A stretch of DNA of 64,000 bases from an uncultured Prevotellaceae bacterium (GTDB taxonomy: Bacteria > Bacteroidota > Bacteroidia > Bacteroidales > Bacteroidaceae), in the NCBI GenBank assembly GCA_902763615.1, contig CACWSX010000010.1, forward strand, positions 1 through 64,000, given 5' to 3'. Of the stretch, positions 8,697 through 16,899 are shown piece by piece (position 1 is the first letter of the stretch; every line of letters begins with the position of its first letter). The position numbers and the translations under genes are program-made. Under the pieces are notes generated by a model. That model did not search any database, was not told the origin of the DNA, and was given only the letters and a program-made list of their open reading frames with translations.

Positions 8697-10505
8697 ATGC
8701 AGGATATCAGAAATATCGCAATTATAGCGCATGTCGACCATGGTAAGACGACACTCGTCGACAAGATGATGCTGGCAGGAAATCTTTTCCGTGAGGGACA
8801 GAATCTCAGCAATCAGGTTTTGGATGCCAACGATTTGGAACGTGAACGTGGTATCACTATTCTTTCGAAAAACGTTTCTATTAACTGGAAAGGTGTCAAG
8901 ATCAATATCATTGACACCCCGGGACACTCTGACTTCGGTGGTGAAGTAGAACGCGTGCTCAACATGGCCGACGGTTGCTTGTTGCTCGTCGATGCCTTCG
9001 AGGGTCCGATGCCTCAGACACGTTTCGTATTGCAAAAAGCCCTTCAGATTGGTCTGAAACCCATCGTGGTGGTGAACAAGGTGGATAAGCCCAATTGTCG
9101 TCCCGAGGAGGTTTATGAGATGGTATTCGACCTGATGTTCTCGCTCAATGCCACCGAGGACCAGCTCGACTTCCCCGTGGTCTACGGCTCTGCCAAGAAC
9201 GGCTGGATGGGTGAAGATTATAAGACGCCCACCAATGACATTACTTATCTGTTAGATAAGATTATTGAGGTGATTCCTGCCCCTGAGCAGATTGAGGGCA
9301 CCCCTCAGATGCTTATTACCTCGCTCGACTATTCGAGTTACCAGGGCCGTATTGCCGTGGGCCGCGTGCATCGCGGACAGCTTAAGGACGGAATGCAGGT
9401 CACTATCGGCCATCGCGATGGTACGATGGAGAAAACCAGAATCAAGGAGCTTCACACCTTCGAGGGCATGGGGCACGTGCGCACCGACAGTGTCGATTGC
9501 GGTGATATCTGTGCTGTCATCGGACTGGAGAAGTTTGAGATTGGCGACACCATCTGCGACCTCGAGAATCCTGAACCCCTGCCGCCTATTGCTATTGACG
9601 AGCCCACGATGTCGATGCTCTTCACCATCAACGACTCTCCTTTCTTCGGTAAGGAAGGCAAGTTCGTCACTTCACGTCATATCAACGACCGTTTGGAGAA
9701 AGAACTTGAAAAGAACCTTGCGCTGCATGTCGAGCCTTTCGAGGATTCTACCGACAAATGGGTGGTTTCCGGGCGTGGCGTGCTCCACCTCTCTGTGCTT
9801 ATCGAGACCATGCGTCGCGAAGGTTACGAGTTACAGGTTGGTCAGCCACAGGTGATTTATAAGGAGATTGACGGACAGAAGTGTGAACCTATCGAGGAAC
9901 TCACCATTAACGTGCCTGAGGAATTTGCCTCGAAGATGATTGATATGGTAACTCGTCGAAAAGGCGAGATGACCTCGATGGAAAATCAGGGCGAGCGTGT
10001 GAATATCGAGTTCGATATTCCCTCTCGCGGCATTATCGGTCTGCGTACCAATGTGCTCACTGCTTCTCAGGGCGAGGCCATCATGGCTCACCGCTTCAAG
10101 GAGTACCAACCCTATAAAGGTGAAATAGAGCGCCGTGTCAATGGGTCGATGATCTCAATGGATACAGGTAATGCCTTTGCCTATGCCATCGACAAGTTGC
10201 AGGATCGTGGTAAGTTCTTCATCGATCCGGGTGAGGATGTGTATGCCGGTCAGGTAGTGGGCGAACATGTTCACGACAACGACCTTGTCATCAACGTCTG
10301 CAAGGCTAAGCAGCTCACTAATGTCCGTGCTTCTGGTACTGACGAGAAGGCGCGTATTGTGCCTAAGACAGTCATGTCGCTGGAGGAATGTTTGGAGTAT
10401 ATCAAGCAGGATGAACTGGTTGAAGTCACTCCGAAGTCGATGCGTATGCGCAAAACTATCCTCGACCACGATCAAAGGAAAAAGGCTGCGATTAAGCGAG
10501 AGTAG
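8697..10505 (+). CDS. typA: translational GTPase TypA/BipA
   Basis: Ribosome-binding GTPase of the EF-G/LepA family involved in 50S assembly and stress adaptation. G1 AHVDHGKTT at residues 11-19, RGITI switch I, G3 DTPGHSDF, G4 NKVDKP, then the EF-G-like domains and the BipA-specific C-terminus ([17 protein letters not shown]). 602 residues is the standard length. Confidence 0.96.
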   Translation: MQDIRNIAIIAHVDHGKTTLVDKMMLAGNLFREGQNLSNQVLDANDLERERGITILSKNVSINWKGVKINIIDTPGHSDFGGEVERVLNMADGCLLLVDAFEGPMPQTRFVLQKALQIGLKPIVVVNKVDKPNCRPEEVYEMVFDLMFSLNATEDQLDFPVVYGSAKNGWMGEDYKTPTNDITYLLDKIIEVIPAPEQIEGTPQMLITSLDYSSYQGRIAVGRVHRGQLKDGMQVTIGHRDGTMEKTRIKELHTFEGMGHVRTDSVDCGDICAVIGLEKFEIGDTICDLENPEPLPPIAIDEPTMSMLFTINDSPFFGKEGKFVTSRHINDRLEKELEKNLALHVEPFEDSTDKWVVSGRGVLHLSVLIETMRREGYELQVGQPQVIYKEIDGQKCEPIEELTINVPEEFASKMIDMVTRRKGEMTSMENQGERVNIEFDIPSRGIIGLRTNVLTASQGEAIMAHRFKEYQPYKGEIERRVNGSMISMDTGNAFAYAIDKLQDRGKFFIDPGEDVYAGQVVGEHVHDNDLVINVCKAKQLTNVRASGTDEKARIVPKTVMSLEECLEYIKQDELVEVTPKSMRMRKTILDHDQRKKAAIKRE

Positions 10506-10584
10506 AACGATGCTCGCATCAGTTCTACTGAGCGTGAGCAGGCTCGACTGTAAGTCAAGGCTGCGAGTAAGAGAGATTAAAATA

Positions 10585-10620
10585 AATGACCCGCCTCCTG
10601 ACGGGTCATTTTTATTTATT
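10585..10620. terminator. bidirectional terminator between typA and the RND pump
   Basis: Nine-base stem AATGACCCG/CGGGTCATT with an 8-nt loop followed by TTTATTTATT. The T-tract runs into the last codons of the convergent pump gene. Confidence 0.8.
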
Positions 10621-13600
10621 TCCTACCGAAGACCTTTTCTTCGATCACTTGGAAAATGACGAAAAGGCAAGGCACGATAAACAGCAGGGCAATGGTACCG
10701 ATGAGCATACCACCGATAGCACCCACACCAAGTGAGCGGTTACCGTTGGCTCCTACACCCGTTGCCAGGGCCAAGGGCAACAGACCGAAAACCATCGTCA
10801 TGGAGGTCATGAGGATGGGGCGCAATCGGACGGCAGCCGCATCAAGGGCTGCCTCGACGATGCTCATGCCCTGACGACGACGTGCGGAGGCGTATTCCGT
10901 GAGCAGGATGGCCGTCTTCGACAGCAAGCCGATGAGCATGATGAGTCCTGTCTGCATGTAGATGTTGTTCTCGAGTCCCCAAAGGTGGGCAAAGAGGAAG
11001 CTTCCGAGGAGTCCGAAGGGCACACTCAGGATGACGGCCATTGGGATGAACAAGCTTTCGTAGAGACCGCAGAGGATAAGATAGATGAAGACAATGCAGA
11101 TGACGAACACGAGGGCTGTGGTGTTCTGCGCTGAGGCTTCTTCGCGTGCCATTCCGCCAAATTCATAACCATAGCCTTCGGGTAATACCTCAGCTGCAGT
11201 CTCACGGATGGCATCGAGGGCCTGTCCGCTACTGTAACCATCGGCGGCCGTTCCTCCTACCTGAATCGACGGGAAGAGGTTGAAGCGCGAGAGCGTTTCG
11301 GAACCGTAGATACGTGTGAGGGTGAGATACTGGCCGATGGGCGACATCTCGCCTGATGAACTGCGAACGAAGATATTGTTGAGCGACTCAGTGTCAAGAC
11401 GGTATTCGGGAGAGGCTTGGACCATCACACGGTAGAGCTTGGTGAAGCGCACAAAGTTGGAGGCATAGTAGCCACCGACATAGCCGCTGAGGGCTGAGAG
11501 CACATCGCTGGGCGATACACCGCGCCGTTTACAGAGAGCAGCATCGACCTCGACACGGTACTGTGGATATTTGAGCGAGAAATTGGTGAAGGCACGGCTG
11601 ATTTCCGGTCGTTGGTTGAGGGCTGCGATGAGCTTGTTGGTCTGGTCGAGCAACTCGTTGATGGTGCCGCCATGTTTGTCCTGAACGTGCAGTTCGAAGC
11701 CATTGATACGCCCGAAACCTGGTAACATATTCTGTGTGTTCACCTGAATCTTTGCATTGGCGATGTCGGCCGTGCGACGGTATATCTCGTCGACCACGCT
11801 CTGTACATCGTCGCCTTTGCCCTTGCGCTCGCCCCACTTCTTCAACTTCAGTGTGAAGTTACCGTTCGACGATGACTGCTCGAAATTGTTCGAGTTTCCT
11901 GCAATGAGCGAGTAGATACGCAGCTGGGGTAGGTCCTTGATGCGCTCCTCCACCTCTTTTAATATATGATAGGTCTGCTGGAGGCTGCTACCTGGTGAGG
12001 CTTGCACATTGATGAACACGGTGCCCATGTCTTCATTGGGTACGAGACCGGTCTTTGTGGTGCGCATCATCCAATTCAGACCAAGAATGGCTGCAACGAC
12101 AAGGGCTGCTGCCAGCCATTTTTTAGGGATGACGGCTGAAACAGTTTGCTTATACCGATTGACGAGGGCGTTGAAACCGGTATTGAAACGTGCCTTGAAA
12201 CCTTTAGCCTTTTCTGTCGTGTTGGGGCGCATGATAAGGGCGCAAAGGGCTGGGGAGAGTGTGAGGGCATTAAACAGCGAGATGCCAACGGCGATGGCCA
12301 TGGTGAGACCGAACTGGGTATAGAAGGTACCCGTGACACCGCCGATGAAGCAGACGGGCACGAAGACAGCCATGAAGACAAGAGTGGTGGTGACCAAAGC
12401 CGAAGTGATGCTGTGCATGGCAGCGATGGTAGAGTGATATGCCCCCTCATAGCTTTCGTCGAGCTTGGCCTGGACTGCCTCGACAACTACGATAGCATCG
12501 TCGACCACTGTACCGATGACCAGTACGAGGGCAAAAAGCGTGAGCATGTTGAGTGAGAAACCGATGGCATAGATGATGGCCAGAGTTGCGATGAGCGATA
12601 CAATGATGGCCACTGCGGGAATGATGGTGGCGCGCCAACTTTGTAAGAAGAGAAACACCACGAGGATTACCAAAGCCAAGGCCTCGAGGAGCGTCTCGAC
12701 AACGCTCGTTATAGAAGCATCGAGAAAGTCTTTCTTCGATTCCAGGTCTTCGATGACGATACCTGGGGGTAGTGATTGTCGAATCTCTTCCACCTCGCGG
12801 TCGATCTGTTTGATGATTTCATTGGCATTGGAACCAGCCACCTGGTTGATTGAGATGTTGACACCCGGACTGCCATTGGTTTCGGCGATGATGTTATAGT
12901 TCTGTGAGCCGAGTTCTACGCGGGCGATATCACCGATGCGTAATACATTGCCGTCGGGGAGCGAACGGACGACAAGGTTTTCGTAACCCTGTTCATCCTC
13001 GTAGCGGCCGCGATATTTCAGCACATATTGGAATGTGTTGCTACTTTCGGCACCGAGGGTACCAGTGGCCACCTCCACGTTTTGTTCGTTGAGTACTTGG
13101 GAGATGTCGGATGGTGTGAGACCATAGCGGGCCATCTTCAATGGGTCGAGCCAGATACGCATGGAATAGTCGGCTCCCATGACGTTTACCTCACCCACAC
13201 CGGGAATACGACTCAAGCGTGGCTCGATGTTGATTTTCGTATAGTTGGCCAAAAAGGCGCGGTCGAACGTACTGTCGGGGCTATAGACAGCCATCTGTTT
13301 GATGTTCGAGGTCTGGCGCTTACGTACAGTGATACCGCTTTTTACTACGTCGCTGGGCAGTCGGCCCTGTACGGTGGCTGCACGGTTCTGTACGTTGACC
13401 ATCGCCATATCAGGATCAGTGCCTTGACGGAAGAAAATACCGATGGAGGCGGTACCGTTGTTCGAAGCTGAGGATGACATATACATCATGCCCTCGACGC
13501 CGTTGATGGCTTCCTCAAGGGGCACGACGACACTTTTCTGCACCGTTTCGGCATTGGCACCGGTGTAGCTGGCCATGATGCGGACGGTGGGAGGGGCAAT

Positions 13601-13714
13601 TTCTGGGAACTGCTCGAGGGCAAGTTGGCTCAGTCCGATGATGCCCACGAGCACCATCAACACTGAAATGACACCGGATAATATCGGGCGGTCAATAAAA
13701 GTCTTAACGTTCAT
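10616..13714 (-). CDS. RND efflux pump, HAE1 (AcrB/MexB) family inner-membrane subunit
   Basis: Proton-driven tripartite multidrug exporter. 1032 residues with TM1 at the N-terminus, large periplasmic loops, and the TM4 segment GTVVDDAIVVVEAV holding the two proton-relay Asp residues. The opening FIDRPILSGVISVLMVLVG and the G-rich FGLLPLALATGVGANGNRS near the end are family hallmarks. Substrates (drugs, bile acids, dyes) cannot be read from the sequence. It is the last gene of a minus-strand run, 14 nt after the adaptor gene. No TolC/OprM-type outer-membrane factor is encoded next to it. Confidence 0.93.
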   Translation of the reverse strand: MNVKTFIDRPILSGVISVLMVLVGIIGLSQLALEQFPEIAPPTVRIMASYTGANAETVQKSVVVPLEEAINGVEGMMYMSSSASNNGTASIGIFFRQGTDPDMAMVNVQNRAATVQGRLPSDVVKSGITVRKRQTSNIKQMAVYSPDSTFDRAFLANYTKINIEPRLSRIPGVGEVNVMGADYSMRIWLDPLKMARYGLTPSDISQVLNEQNVEVATGTLGAESSNTFQYVLKYRGRYEDEQGYENLVVRSLPDGNVLRIGDIARVELGSQNYNIIAETNGSPGVNISINQVAGSNANEIIKQIDREVEEIRQSLPPGIVIEDLESKKDFLDASITSVVETLLEALALVILVVFLFLQSWRATIIPAVAIIVSLIATLAIIYAIGFSLNMLTLFALVLVIGTVVDDAIVVVEAVQAKLDESYEGAYHSTIAAMHSITSALVTTTLVFMAVFVPVCFIGGVTGTFYTQFGLTMAIAVGISLFNALTLSPALCALIMRPNTTEKAKGFKARFNTGFNALVNRYKQTVSAVIPKKWLAAALVVAAILGLNWMMRTTKTGLVPNEDMGTVFINVQASPGSSLQQTYHILKEVEERIKDLPQLRIYSLIAGNSNNFEQSSSNGNFTLKLKKWGERKGKGDDVQSVVDEIYRRTADIANAKIQVNTQNMLPGFGRINGFELHVQDKHGGTINELLDQTNKLIAALNQRPEISRAFTNFSLKYPQYRVEVDAALCKRRGVSPSDVLSALSGYVGGYYASNFVRFTKLYRVMVQASPEYRLDTESLNNIFVRSSSGEMSPIGQYLTLTRIYGSETLSRFNLFPSIQVGGTAADGYSSGQALDAIRETAAEVLPEGYGYEFGGMAREEASAQNTTALVFVICIVFIYLILCGLYESLFIPMAVILSVPFGLLGSFLFAHLWGLENNIYMQTGLIMLIGLLSKTAILLTEYASARRRQGMSIVEAALDAAAVRLRPILMTSMTMVFGLLPLALATGVGANGNRSLGVGAIGGMLIGTIALLFIVPCLFVIFQVIEEKVFGRK

Positions 13715-13728
13715 ATTACTCCTCCATC

Positions 13729-14826
13729 TTACTTTTTCACTTCAATGCCCTCTTTGAGGAGTCCGGCACCTTCAGCAATGATTGTCTCGCCTGCGCTAAG
13801 GCCTTCTTCAACAATATACTCTTTGCCGTTGTTTTGAGGGAAGATGGTTACCGGTGTGGCCTTGGTTTTGCCGTCGATGACGCGGTAGACGAATGTGCGG
13901 TTCTGCAATTCGTAAGTAGCTTCCTGTGGAATGACGATGCACTGTGAACGGTGGGTGGGTACGATGATGGTGGCACTGCCTCCGTTGTGCAGCATATGGT
14001 TGGCGTTGGGGAAAGTGGCGCGCAGAGTGACAGCTCCCGTCTGATTGTCGACTACACCGCTGACGGCACTGATGCGTCCCGGTTCTGTATAGTTGCTACC
14101 ATTGCTCAGACGGAGATTAACAGCCGGAGCCTTAGCGATGAATTCGTTGATGGAACCGTATTGTGAGATAAGATCGAGTATCTGGTTCTCGGTGATGCTG
14201 AAATAGGCATACATCTCACTGTCGTCAGCCACAGTGACAAGCGGCTCACTGATATTGCTGCTGACGAGTGAACCCACGTGCCAAGGAATCATCGAGGCCA
14301 TGCCGTTGACGGGACTCTTTACCTCGGTATAGCTCAAATTGTTACGGGCGTTGGTCTCTTGGGCCTTGGCTTGTGCCAGAGCAGCTTCGGCTTCGAGTAA
14401 GGCATTGTGCATGGACTGTACGGAGACGTCGCCCACCACGTTGCCCTGTTGCAGACGCGACTCGTTTTCGTAGTTCATGCGTGCCGTTGCCAGTCGTGCC
14501 TCCGCACTCTTACGAGCGGCCACGGCTACCTCGAGGGCTGCACGATAGGGAACTTGGTCGATGATGAACAGTGTCTGTCCGCGTCGCACGGCCTGACCTT
14601 CGGCCGTCAGGATGCGGGTAATGCAGCCAGAGACCTGTGGACGGATTTCAACAATCTGACGTCCTGTCAAGCGAGCGCTGTACTGGCGGTTGAGCGTCAT
14701 ATCTTTCTGGCTCACCACCATTGTTTTGTATTGGGCTGCATCGGGTGCCTTCTTTTTCTCACTGCTGCAGGAAACGGTCAGCAGACAGATGAAAGCAAGA
14801 CTGAGATAAGAATAGCTTATTTTCAT
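13729..14826 (-). CDS. RND efflux periplasmic adaptor (MexA/AcrA type lipoprotein)
   Basis: Membrane-fusion protein bridging the inner-membrane pump and an outer-membrane channel. The start at MKISYSYLSL gives a lipoprotein signal with lipobox VSCSS, which decides against the longer frame running into luxS. A barrel-sandwich half (GCITRILTAEGQAVRRGQ), an alpha-hairpin with Ala/Arg-rich heptads, and a beta-barrel domain follow. 365 residues is normal. It lies between luxS (25 nt upstream) and the pump gene (14 nt downstream). Confidence 0.92.
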   Translation of the reverse strand: MKISYSYLSLAFICLLTVSCSSEKKKAPDAAQYKTMVVSQKDMTLNRQYSARLTGRQIVEIRPQVSGCITRILTAEGQAVRRGQTLFIIDQVPYRAALEVAVAARKSAEARLATARMNYENESRLQQGNVVGDVSVQSMHNALLEAEAALAQAKAQETNARNNLSYTEVKSPVNGMASMIPWHVGSLVSSNISEPLVTVADDSEMYAYFSITENQILDLISQYGSINEFIAKAPAVNLRLSNGSNYTEPGRISAVSGVVDNQTGAVTLRATFPNANHMLHNGGSATIIVPTHRSQCIVIPQEATYELQNRTFVYRVIDGKTKATPVTIFPQNNGKEYIVEEGLSAGETIIAEGAGLLKEGIEVKK

Positions 14827-14851
14827 GTTGTATGTGGTGTTTGGATCACTC

Positions 14852-15346
14852 CTATGCATCGGCAAAGACCTTGCCGTCTTCAAGGGTGATCTGAAGTTTG
14901 GTATACTCGCTGTGGAAATCGTGCTCCAGCCGGTCGAGGTAACGGGCACTCTCCCACTTACACATTGGGAGATCATGTAACAAATAGTTGCCACAGGCCT
15001 GTGGCTGTGTGGCGGGAACTTCCGTCTGTTTGAGAATCCACTGGAGGCAGCGGATGGTAAGGCGTCGCATATCCTCGACACTATAAGTGCCCGTCATGAT
15101 GATATACATTCCTGTGAGACAGCCCATAGGCCCCACGTATACTACATCGTCCTTCACTTCGCTGTTGCGGAACCATGTGGCCATTAGGTGTTCCAGACTG
15201 TGGATGGCAGCAGGGGCTACTGCAGGTTCTTTGTTCGGTTCGGTGATGCGTAGGTCGAAAGTGATGAAACCCTTGTCCTCGCGTGAGATATAAATACCCG
15301 GCTTTAGTTGCGTGTGGTCGATGGTGAAACTCTTAATGACTTCCAT
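14852..15346 (-). CDS. luxS: S-ribosylhomocysteine lyase LuxS
   Basis: Cleaves S-ribosylhomocysteine to homocysteine and DPD, the AI-2 precursor, completing SAH detoxification. Metal ligands H49 and H53 (HSLEH) and C118 (QACGNYLLH) are present, as is the catalytic Cys C76 (GPMGCLTG). 164 residues is normal. It follows mtnN, the preceding enzyme of the same pathway, by 12 nt, so the pair forms the complete Pfs-LuxS route. The same transcript seems to continue into the RND adaptor and pump. Confidence 0.95.
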   Translation of the reverse strand: MEVIKSFTIDHTQLKPGIYISREDKGFITFDLRITEPNKEPAVAPAAIHSLEHLMATWFRNSEVKDDVVYVGPMGCLTGMYIIMTGTYSVEDMRRLTIRCLQWILKQTEVPATQPQACGNYLLHDLPMCKWESARYLDRLEHDFHSEYTKLQITLEDGKVFADA

Positions 15347-15358
15347 AATGATTGATAT

Positions 15359-16006
15359 TTATAGACTTTCGATAAAGCTCTTAGTGACTTTGAAAGACTT
15401 CTCGGCAGTGGTATTCCAGAAATCATGATATTGCGAAGCGTGCGTGTCGCGCAAGGGTATATCGCTGATAACGCGGAATGAGATAAATGGTACCTGGAAG
15501 ATATAACAGGTCTGTGCGATGGCGGCGCTCTCCATGTCGACAGCTTTTGCCTCAGGGAAATGGCCGATGATTTCGCGCATCTTTTCTTTCGTGTCGACGA
15601 ACCAATCGCCCGTGACAATCAGTCCTGGGTGGATTTTTATGCCTGTGAGTTGTTTGTTTAAAGCTAGAGCCTTATCCAAAAGCTCCGGGGCGGCTTCGAA
15701 ACGGGGCGGCAGTCCCTGAACTTGTCCGTAGACACTATGGCCGATAGCCTCGCCGCAATAGACATCATGGTATGCGAGCTGAGCACTGACCACGACATCT
15801 TGGATGTTGATATCGTCGCCATTGCCACCGGCACAGCCTGAAGAGACAATAATGTCAGGCTTATACTGGCGAATCATCTCCAATGCCTGCAGGGCAGCGT
15901 TTACCTTGCCTATGCCGCTTTGTTGTAGTATCACCTGATTTTCAGGAAACAAGGGGCGGAGCTGTTTCAACTCCTTCTCCATGGCTACAATAATGCCTGT
16001 TTTCAT
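15359..16006 (-). CDS. mtnN: 5'-methylthioadenosine/S-adenosylhomocysteine nucleosidase
   Basis: Hydrolyses MTA and SAH to adenine plus the thioribose product, feeding LuxS. MKTGIIVAMEKELKQL is the classic N-terminus; the SSGCAGG region and the VDMESAAIAQTCY segment with the nucleoside-binding M-E residues are present. The catalytic Asp lies in VISD near the C-terminus. 215 residues, slightly short but complete. It sits between the SpoU methyltransferase gene and luxS with 12-nt gaps on both sides. Confidence 0.93.
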   Translation of the reverse strand: MKTGIIVAMEKELKQLRPLFPENQVILQQSGIGKVNAALQALEMIRQYKPDIIVSSGCAGGNGDDINIQDVVVSAQLAYHDVYCGEAIGHSVYGQVQGLPPRFEAAPELLDKALALNKQLTGIKIHPGLIVTGDWFVDTKEKMREIIGHFPEAKAVDMESAAIAQTCYIFQVPFISFRVISDIPLRDTHASQYHDFWNTTAEKSFKVTKSFIESL

Positions 16007-16018
16007 ATAATATACCTT

Positions 16019-16771
16019 TTATTGTTTTACTTTTCTCTGTCGTACGGCCTCGTACATAAGAATGGCGGCGCTGACACTGACGTTGAGCGAATCGAGGCGT
16101 CCTAGCATGGGGATGCGGATATGGGCATCGGCGGCCTCGCGCCATTTCTGGGTGAGCCCAGTCGACTCAGTACCCATCACGATAGCTGTGGCAGCTGTCA
16201 TGTCATAGTCGTAATATTCGTAGGAGTCCTGCAATTGGGCTGTGAGGATATTGATCTTGTTGGCTTTTAGAAAACCGATGCATTCCTCTGATGTACAGAC
16301 GACCGTTGGCACACTGAACACTCCGCCGATGCTGGCACGGATAAGATTAGGGTTGTAGAGGTCGGTGAGCGGGTCACAGACGATGACGGCATCCACACCT
16401 GCAGCTTCTGCCGTACGGAGGATGGCACCTAAGTTGCCGGGTTTTTCAACACGCTCAACTACGATGATGAGAGGTGAACGGTTACTCTGAATACTCAGAT
16501 TACTTAGATTGTGCTCCTTGTATTTGGCAATGGCGATGATGCCTTCGGTGCTCTCGCGATAAGCCATCTTCTCATAGACCTGAGGTGTAACATTCTCACC
16601 TTTTCTAAACACCTCCACTATTTCATATCCACAAGCTACACAATGTTCAATCTCCCGCTGGCCCTCAACGACGAAGAGTCTTTCCTCACGACGGAGTGAG
16701 GACTTCTGTTGCAGAGCCACAACGTGCTTGACACGGGCATTCTGGACACTGGTAATAATACTCTCTTCCAT
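16019..16771 (-). CDS. SpoU/TrmH-family RNA 2'-O-methyltransferase
   Basis: SAM-dependent methyltransferase of the knotted SPOUT class, similar to TrmH/RlmB enzymes that methylate ribose in rRNA or tRNA; the target cannot be assigned. Motifs 1-3 are visible: an Asn/Arg-rich N-terminal substrate-binding part, IVMGTESTGL near residue 195, and IPMLGRLDSLNVSVSAA at the C-terminus. The start is taken at MEESIITS because a TATCTTTG promoter lies 11 nt upstream of it. It is first in the run leading to mtnN, luxS and the efflux genes; the SAH produced by methyltransferases is the substrate of the next gene. Confidence 0.85.
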   Translation of the reverse strand: MEESIITSVQNARVKHVVALQQKSSLRREERLFVVEGQREIEHCVACGYEIVEVFRKGENVTPQVYEKMAYRESTEGIIAIAKYKEHNLSNLSIQSNRSPLIIVVERVEKPGNLGAILRTAEAAGVDAVIVCDPLTDLYNPNLIRASIGGVFSVPTVVCTSEECIGFLKANKINILTAQLQDSYEYYDYDMTAATAIVMGTESTGLTQKWREAADAHIRIPMLGRLDSLNVSVSAAILMYEAVRQRKVKQ

Positions 16772-16781
16772 ATTTCGACTG

Positions 16782-16789
16782 CAAAGATA
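16782..16789 (-). promoter_or_regulatory. promoter -7 box for the SpoU-mtnN-luxS-RND run
   Basis: TATCTTTG on the minus strand followed by GCAGTCG. The only consensus promoter box I see before the five genes. Confidence 0.6.
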
Positions 16790-16865
16790 CTTATTTTTTA
16801 GACAAAAGAACAAAAGAAACATAAAAAATATGTGTTCTTATATACTTATGTCTAAAAAAAATGTG

Positions 16866-16873
16866 TAATTTTG
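16866..16873 (+). promoter_or_regulatory. promoter -7 box for the yfhO-fkp run
   Basis: TAATTTTG followed by CACGCAG, 27 nt upstream of the chosen YfhO start. It falls inside a longer open frame, which argues against the upstream ATG. Confidence 0.55.
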
Positions 16874-16899
16874 CACGCAGATTAATAAACTTGCAAGTT

